Virus record (IMG/VR): IMGVR_UViG_3300046804_000331
Location: 1 to 43,924 of that record
Length of the DNA: 43,924 nucleotides
Direction: 5' to 3' (one strand)
Origin: a virus
How positions within the stretch are numbered: the stretch's first letter is position 1; every line of letters starts with the position of its first letter. Below, piece by piece: positions 24,801 to 33,800 of this stretch. Under the pieces are notes generated by a model, which was not told the DNA's origin, ran no database searches, and saw nothing but the letters and a program-made list of their open reading frames with translations. The position numbers and the translations under genes were made by a program.

Positions 24801-27800
24801 AAAGTATGAACCTATGATATATCAAGACGAGAGCCTTGTTACTCCAAGGATGATGATACAAGGTCACGATGGCAGTCAAGTACTAGCGTACGGCGACTAT
24901 AGAGACGCCTTAATTCTTGAATTAGAAAAAAGAATTTTTAACAACATTAAAGTTGATTACGATCCTACAATTTTTGATATCCTAGATGTCATTCCGGGAT
25001 ATTCAAGAAACAACAGTTATTCGAGAGAAGAATTTGATCGTGTTCTTGCTCCTAACTTTTACAAATGGACTAGTTTAGTTGATAGAGATTTTACTAAACC
25101 GTTAAGTTACGATAGAACTGATCCGTTTACATTCAACTATACTTACAATCCAGCGCCAAACGGCACAAGTTCGCCAGGATACTGGAAAGGCATATATCGT
25201 TATATGTTAGATACTGATCGCCCTAATTTGTGTCCTTGGGAAATGATGGGATTTAGTATCAAACCTGAATGGTGGGAAACAACCTATGGCCCTTATCCAT
25301 GGACTAGTGAAAATAAAATTCTATGGGATGACATTGCTGAAGGTATCATTCGTGAACCGGGACTCCCACTTAGAAAAAATCTTAAAGTAGCTCGACCATT
25401 TATTAAAAACTTAATTCCAGTCGACGAGCAGGGCAAAATTTTAAGTCCGTTGTTATCAGGTCTAGCGTCCGGTGTTATTACACAAGCAACAGAGTCTGAT
25501 TTTGTATTTGGCGATGTTAGCCCAGTTGAGTCGGCTTGGAGAAGAAGCAGCCATTATGCATTTAGCGTACTGAAAACAGCAATGTTATTAATGCCAGCAA
25601 AAACATTTGGATGCTTATTAGATAGATCTAGAATTGTAAGAAACGTTGCTGGACAATTAATTTATAAAGATACTGGTTTACGAGTAACACCTATGGACAT
25701 TCAAGTTCCTAGTATCTACACCAGTACTACAGATGTAAAGACTAGCGGACTTATTAACTATATTGTTGATTTTATTTTAAGTGATAATTTAAAATCTTAC
25801 AACTCTTATGTTTACGATTTAGGAAATTTAGAAGCTAGATTGTCCTACAGAGTCGGAGCATTTACTAGTAAAGAAAAATTTAATCTCTTGCTAGATAGTA
25901 AAACACCATTAAGCCAAGGCAGTGTTTTTGTACCTCAAGAAGATTACTCAATAGTTCTTAACAGCTCAAGTCCTATAAAGAAAATTAACTACAGTGGTAT
26001 AATTGTTACAAAAACTTCTTTAGACTCTCCGGGATCTGTTGGCTATGAAATCAAAGGTTACAGCAAAGGACAGCCTTACTTCAAATACTTTGCTTGGACA
26101 AATCCAGGCACTAAGGTTAACATTGGCGGAATTTCTGAAGCATTTACTTCATGGACTCAAAACTCTCAATACGCCGCAGGTAAGATTGTATTATACGGAG
26201 GAAAGTATTACAGATCTAAATCGTTGCATACCACAGGCACAGATTTTGCTCTACAATATTACGAGCCGTTATCTTCTCTGCCAATTGTTGGCGGCCAAGA
26301 TGCATTTATAAGATCTACGTTTGATACATCTACCGAATTAGTTGTGCCATACGGTACAAAGTTTAGAACCATTCAAGAAGTTGTAGATTTTATTTTAGGT
26401 TACGGCGAATGGTTAAAATCTCAAGGATTTATCTTTGACGATTTTAATTCTAACCTAGCTCAAGTTTCAAACTGGGAAACCAGTGCTAAAGAATTTGTTT
26501 ACTGGACTACACGCAATTGGTCGTTAGGTCAAGATCAAGATGTGTGGGTAGATTGGGTTCCGTCTCTTGATATTAAGGTAGGCGACATTGTAAGATTTAA
26601 CGGCGATTACTATAGAGCATTTGTTAATGTCAGTCCAGCACCTATATTTGAACAAGAATCTTTTACTAAATTAGAAGGATTGAGCACCCTAGGTAGTAGT
26701 GTAATAAGCCTTAGCCCAGCCGCTAAGAAAATTACATTTAATACCTCATTGGCGGTAGTTGACGATGTAACTAGTCCATTTAATGACTATGAAATTTTTA
26801 AAGTCGACGGCACTCCAATTCTTCCAAACTTTTTAAATTCTTATAGAGATGACAACGCAGTATCATACTCTCCAGCCGGAACAGATGGAATTTTTAGTGC
26901 GACTTTTTATCTTGTACAAAAAGAACAGGTTGTTATTTTAAACAACTCTACAATGTTCAACGATACAATTTATAATACTGCCAGTGGTTATAGACAAGAA
27001 AGAATCAAAATATCTGCTTATGTTAGCACAGATTGGAAGGGATCGTTTGAAGCCCCAGGCTTTATTTTTGACCAAGCATTAATTAATAATTGGGCACCTT
27101 GGACTGATTATTCTTTAGGTGATATTGTTAAGTATAAAGAATTTTATTATAGTGCTAAATCATTTTTAATTGGCACACAAGATTTTAATTATGAAGGCTG
27201 GATTAAACTAGCAGATAAACCAACACCTAAGTTGTTGCCTAACTGGAATTATAAAGCAGGACAGTTTACAGATTTTTATAGTCTCGACAGTGACAATTTT
27301 GACTCTAGTCAGCAGACCGTTGCACAACACCTAGTCGGCTACCAGAAACGTGATTATTTGTCAAACATTATTCAAGATGATGTTAGCGAATTTAAATTTT
27401 ATCAAGGTATGATTATCGAGAAGGGGACACAAAATGTTCTTAATAAACTCTTTGATGTACTAAGTGCTGACGGCGAGGATAGTGTAAACTTTTATGAAGA
27501 ATGGGCATTGCGTGTTGGACAATACGGTGCAAGTTCTTCTTTTGAAAGTATTGAGTTTAAGTTAGATGAAAGTTTATTTAAAAACAATCCTCAGGGTTTT
27601 GAATTAGTAAATTACGTTGACAAGACAATTAATGATTTTATCATTAGACAATCTCCAAATGATGTTTATTTAAAACCTGTTGGATATAATAGCAATCCTT
27701 GGCCTTTATACGATACAGTTCCTAAGTATCTAAGAACACCGGGGCATGTAAGACCTTCAGATGCAAAAATAATTTTATCTTCTATTGACGGAATTTCTAC

Positions 27801-30800
27801 TTATAGCCCGTCTATTATGCTAGAAGGTGATTATGTTTGGTGCGGTTTTGAAAAACAATCTTGGGACGTTTACAGATATACTAGTGCAAAATTAGATGTT
27901 ACTGATGTTGTGTACAATCCGTCGTCAAAAGAATTAACAATCTCTGCTAAAGAGAATATTAAATTGCAAATAGGAACCTGGGTAGGTATTAATCAAACTA
28001 CTTCTGTTAATGGTTTTTACCAGATTAAATCTGTAACAAATAACCAGATGGTGTTGTCAGCTTCGTTAACAACTAACTTAACTGGAAAGTTTTCAGAACA
28101 AGATAGAATACTTGTATTTGTTTTTGAGTCAAGAAGATCAGCATCTATTGACAACATATCTCACATTGTTTCTCAACGATTGATTGACGGAGAAAAAATT
28201 TGGACAGGTGGCCAAGACACTTCAGAGCCGTGGGCAACTTGGGAGTATTCTTCTGTTTATAACCCAAGCGAAATAACAAATTCTGAACCATCTCAAGGAC
28301 AAGCTAGGGGTAAAAGGATTGTTGTAAATGCCGCCGGCACACTTATAGCAGTCACCGATGCCCTTGGTCAAATTGTGATATATGATACAGTTGGACTTAA
28401 ATCTTCTTGGCTAAGAAGACAAACAATTTCTAAGCCTACGTTAACTGTAAATCCGCTAGGACAAAATAATGCAGATTATCTTGGCGATGTTATTGCAATG
28501 AGCCCAGACGGGTTATGGTTAGCAACAGGAACACCGTTAGCTAGCTATGTGTCTACAAATCCTCAACCAGGTGATGGTTACATTGCAGTAGATACATCGA
28601 GTTCGTCTTATAACTCAACATTGGCGAATCAAGGCGTTATTAGTTTATATAAGAAAGATGAAAACAACATCTATTCTTTAGTTGACTCTATTGTTAGCCC
28701 AACACCTGCCGCTAATGAAAAGTTTGGTTCAAATATTATTTTTGATAATGATACTATGCTGGTTACAGCTAGTGGATATGGTACAACTGGTAGAGTGTAT
28801 GTTCTAAATTACTTGACCACAGTTAAAGCAACAACTTCGTATAATCCTACAGGAAGCAGTGACCTTGTATTAAAAGTTTCAAGCACACAAAATATTGAAG
28901 TAGGTATGACCGTTGTTGGCACAGGATTTGCTAGCGGTCAAACAGTTACTGATGTAGTTAACGGAAATACTGTATATCTAAGCGCAGCCCCAGATTCAAC
29001 ACCGTCTGGTATAATACAGTTTACACAAACTGATTGGCAGTACGGTCCTCAGAATTATCTTCCAGGCACTCTTTCTACTAACAGCGCATTTGGTAAATCT
29101 ATGGCTGTTAGCAAAGATGGTACAAAATTACTAGTATCGGCACCAGGCGCCGGTAAAGTTTACGTTTATTCAACTTCATCAACTAATTATAGTTTGATAC
29201 AGACTATTTCAAGCAACGACCTTGAGTTTGGTACAGGTTTAGCTGTATCTGATAATGGCACCTACATTGCTATTAGCTCTATATTGTTTGACCAAGTTAC
29301 AGTGGATAAGACAATTATCGACAGCGGCGCAGTTAGTGTTTATAAACTAACTGAAGGTCAATATGTTAAGTACCAAGAATTGACTAACATATCTCCTGCA
29401 ACTGCACAGTTCTTTGGTACTAAATTAAGTTTCATGAATGATTATAAGACATTAGTTGTTTATAGTCCAAACGCTTCAACAAGAGAACCAATTGCATTTA
29501 CTGATAGCACTACCTTTGACGATGATTCAACCCAGTTCTTAATTAGTAAACCAGATACAGGTCGAATTGATATCTATGATAGATATCAAAATAATTGGAT
29601 TTACGGTGAAACATTAACGACTGATGCAGATAAAAAGTCTTCTTATAGTCAAGGCTTTGCGGTCGGTAATAATCGAGTAATAGTCGGATCTCCGTATCAA
29701 ACTGATCAAGGGATAGTCTCTGGAAAAGTTTACGACTACACAAAATCTAATAATTCTTATAGTTGGGTAAAAGTTTATTCTCAAGGTGACGTTGTAAATC
29801 TTGAAAAAATTAAAAGAGCATTCTTATACAATACAAAAACTAATCAACTATTAACATACTTAGACGCTGTTGATTTATCACAAGGTAAGATCCCAGGACT
29901 AGCTGATCAAGAAATAAAATACAAAACATTCTATGATCCTGCAGTCTATTCAATTGGAGATACAAGTGTCAATGTTGACGAAGGACTGGCGTGGGCGTCG
30001 TCTCAAGTTGGAACACTATGGTGGGATTTAAGAACAGCTAAGGTTATAGAAAATTCAGATTCAACTGATGTTGTTTACAGAAATAGTGTTTGGGGAATGT
30101 TATTTCCTACAGCAAGTATTGACGTTTATGAATGGGTTGAAACAAAATTAAAACCAAGTGATTGGAATTCACAAGCAGATACAGAAGCCGGGCTTGCTAA
30201 CGGCATAAGCGGAACTACTTTATACGATAACACAACTTATAGTGTTGTTAAAAAGTATGATAGTACTGCTAAAGCATTTAAAAATACATACTACTACTGG
30301 GTTAAAAACAAGAAAACTATACCAGCAAATAAGAACAGAAATCTATCTGCTGTTGAAGTAGCTAATTTAATTTCTAACCCACGAGGCAGTGGTTACAAGT
30401 ATTTTGGTTTAACTTCTAAGAATAGTTTTGTATTAGTAAACTGCCAAGATTTGTTAGAAAATTCAGAAATAGCATTCAGCGTTGAATACTGGATTACTGA
30501 AAACACAAATCAAAATGTTCACAGTCAGTGGAAAATTATTTCTAATGATAATATTTCTGAAATTCCTTATCACATAGAACAAAAATGGGTTGATAGTTTG
30601 TGCGGAAAAGATTCTGTGGGTAGGCTAGTTCCAGATACTACTTTACCTCCTAAATTAAGATTTGGTGTAGAAAATAGACCTCGTCAAGGTATGTTTATTA
30701 ATCGCTTTGAAGCATTAAAACAATTAGTAGAAAAAACTAACTTGTTATTAATTAATAAACAAATTGTTAACAATAGAGATCTATCAGACCTTGAGAGTTA

Positions 30801-33800
30801 CGATGTTGCACCGTCAACAATTACAGGGCTCTATGATGTAGTGTTTGATGTAGAATCTGAACTAAGATTTGCCAGCATCGGAAACTTTAGAAAACCAGAA
30901 TTAATTGTTGGATCAATTATAGATGGTAAAATTTCTAGTGTAACTATTGTTAGCAAAGGTGCAGGTTATTTAATTGCTCCTTATATTTCAGTAACAGGTG
31001 TCGGCCAAGGTGCTGAAATTAGGGCAGTGCTAAACACTTCTGGCCAAATTGTTGGCGCTGAAATCATATCAGGCGGCGAAGGCTATGATGATAATACTAT
31101 CTTATCTGTAAGAAATTATTCAGCGTTGGTAAACAGCGATAGTCAGCTAGGAGGAGCCTGGAGCATTTACTCTTATGAAACATCTACATCTCTTTGGTCA
31201 AGGGTAAACAGTCAGTCTTATAACACAACTAAGTTCTGGAGTTACGCTGATTGGTATGACACTGGTTATAATCAATTTACTGTTTCAGATTATGCAGTTG
31301 ATAACTTTAGTGGCTTAGACTTGATTAATCCAGTAATTGGAAAAACAGTTAAAATTAGAAAGTCTAGCTCAGGAACATGGTTGCTTTTAGAAAAATATTC
31401 TGATGTTAAATCTATCGATTGGACTCAGACGTATAAAGTAGTAGGACAGGAAAACGGAACTATACAATTAAGTTCAAGTTTATATCAATTTGAAAAGACT
31501 GTATATGGTTACGATTCTTCTTTATTCGATAGTTCGGTATTTGATAACTCTGCATCTACTGAATTAAGAATTATTTTACAGACATTAAAAAATAAAATTT
31601 TAATTGACGACCTAAGAACAGAATATCTAAACTTATTCTTTAACAGCGTTAGATATGTATTGTCTGAACAAATTTATGTTGATTGGGTAATGAAAACTAG
31701 TTTTGTAAAAGCAAAACATAACGTCGGTGAATTAAATCAACCAGTGACTTATAAAAATGACAACTTAGTCGATTATGAAAATTTTGTTAATGAAGTAAAA
31801 CCTTACAGAACTGTTGTTAGAGAATACATCAGTTCTTATCAAAGACTTGATAGCAGTCAATCTTCTGTAACAGATTTTGATTTGCCACCAGCATTAATTA
31901 ACGGGACAGTTAGCCCTGTCGAAACTGCTATTGTTGATAATGCTATTAATGTTGATGCAGTTATTGCAGATACTTATCCGTGGAAATTCTGGGCAGACTT
32001 TGTTGGCTACTCCGTTGTAGACATTAAAGTAACTGACAACGGCAGCGGATACCTTACACCTCCAGCAGTTAGAATTTTAAGTGAGTCTGGTGCCGGAGCC
32101 GTAGCAAGAGCATTTGTTACTAGTGGTAAAGTTACTCGTGTTATTGTATTAAGCAAAGGGTCTGGTTACTTATCTGCTCCAACTGTGGTTTTAGATGGAA
32201 ATACCACAGGATCTGAAGCTAAAGCAGTAGCTATTATTGGTAACAGCGTTATTAGATCAAACTTAATCAAAGTTAAATTTGATAGAATAAGCCAGCAGTA
32301 TGAAATTTCTAATTTACAAGAAGTTGAGACATTTACAGGTACTGGTTCAAAGAAACAGTTTATTTTAAAATGGGCACCTGATATTAGGATTGGCCGCACA
32401 GTAGTGACGTTAAAGTTAAAAACAGATTTAGTAGCACAAGAAGTTCTAAGAGATACCTACTCAGTTTCTATAAAATCTTCTGTTGGTGTTGATCATACTG
32501 TTTATTATGGTGTTATAACATTTGAAGTAGAACCACCTAAGGACTCAACAATTACTGTTACTTATGTTAAAGATTGGTCTTTACTAAATGCCGCAGACCG
32601 TATTCAGCATTATTATAATCCTGCCGAAGGCGAGCTTGGAAAAGATCTAAGCCAATTAATGACAGGTATTGACTACGGTGGTGTAGTAGTAACAGGTATG
32701 GGATTTGATTTAGCAAAAGGTTGGGATAGTTTACCTTGGTTTACTGATAAGTGGGGAGTGTATGACGAATCATTTGATGATTATATTGTAACTGTTTCGG
32801 CAAACACTCATTCCTTTACCTTACCTTATGTACCAGAACCTGGTACTGAGTTAAACGTTTATTATAGTAAATTAAACGTAGAAGAAAACGTTTCAGATGG
32901 TGTTGCTACTAGTTACAATTTTAATCAGTTAGATATTGATCCTAGTGTGCAAGTTAAGACTACAGTTAATGTTAAAGGCGTAACTAAACAATACAACGGT
33001 ATAGTGGGCGATGTTTTACAGTTAAACAACGTTACAGGCATTGAACAAGGTATGTCTGTAATTGGAACAGGATTTGCTTCTGGGCAAACTGTAACACAAA
33101 TTATAGATTCTACTCATGTTAAGTTAAGCGACCTTCCAAATACTGCTCCAAGTGGTTCGTTGTTTTTTACTAAAAATATTGCAGGAACAAACGTTTTACA
33201 TGTTAGCGATACTTCAAACTTACAAGCAGGCGATTTAATTTCTTTAACACCAGCAGTAGTTGATACAATTGGATTAGATACAAAAATAGTTAGAGTATTA
33301 ACATCGACAACTGTTCAACTTGATCAAATCTTGTTTAAGAATGTAACAGCGTCAACTGCAACATTTACAAGGACTTTAGTAACACCGACTGATTATACAA
33401 TTAAGATCAACGGAATTATTACTTTAAATGAGCCAGTGAGTTTAGGAAGTATTTTGACAGTTAGTTCTTTATTAAAGAGCGTTAGACTCGATGATCCAAA
33501 CTGGACTGGTTCTTACATGCCAGAAAAACCAAATGCAGTAATGGAAACTGTTATTGTAGAAAATGATCCAAGTGATCCATATGTTGTTTCTATACCCGGC
33601 ACCTTCCAGGTAAACACTGGTGATCAGTTTATAATTCGTAAGTCGACTAGTGATGGATCTATTCTACCTCAAGATGCAGATTATGATACAGCAATTTCTG
33701 GAGGCGACTTAGCCTACAGTTCAGCAAAAGGTATTGCCGCAGACGAAATTATCATAGACGGCGATGGGTTTGTTACACCTACTACTAGCCCAGCACCAGA

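Noticed and set aside
28309-33175. CRISPR-like or DNA-level long repeats in the giant gene
   Set aside because: The repeats are at protein level with diverged DNA; no regular spacers.
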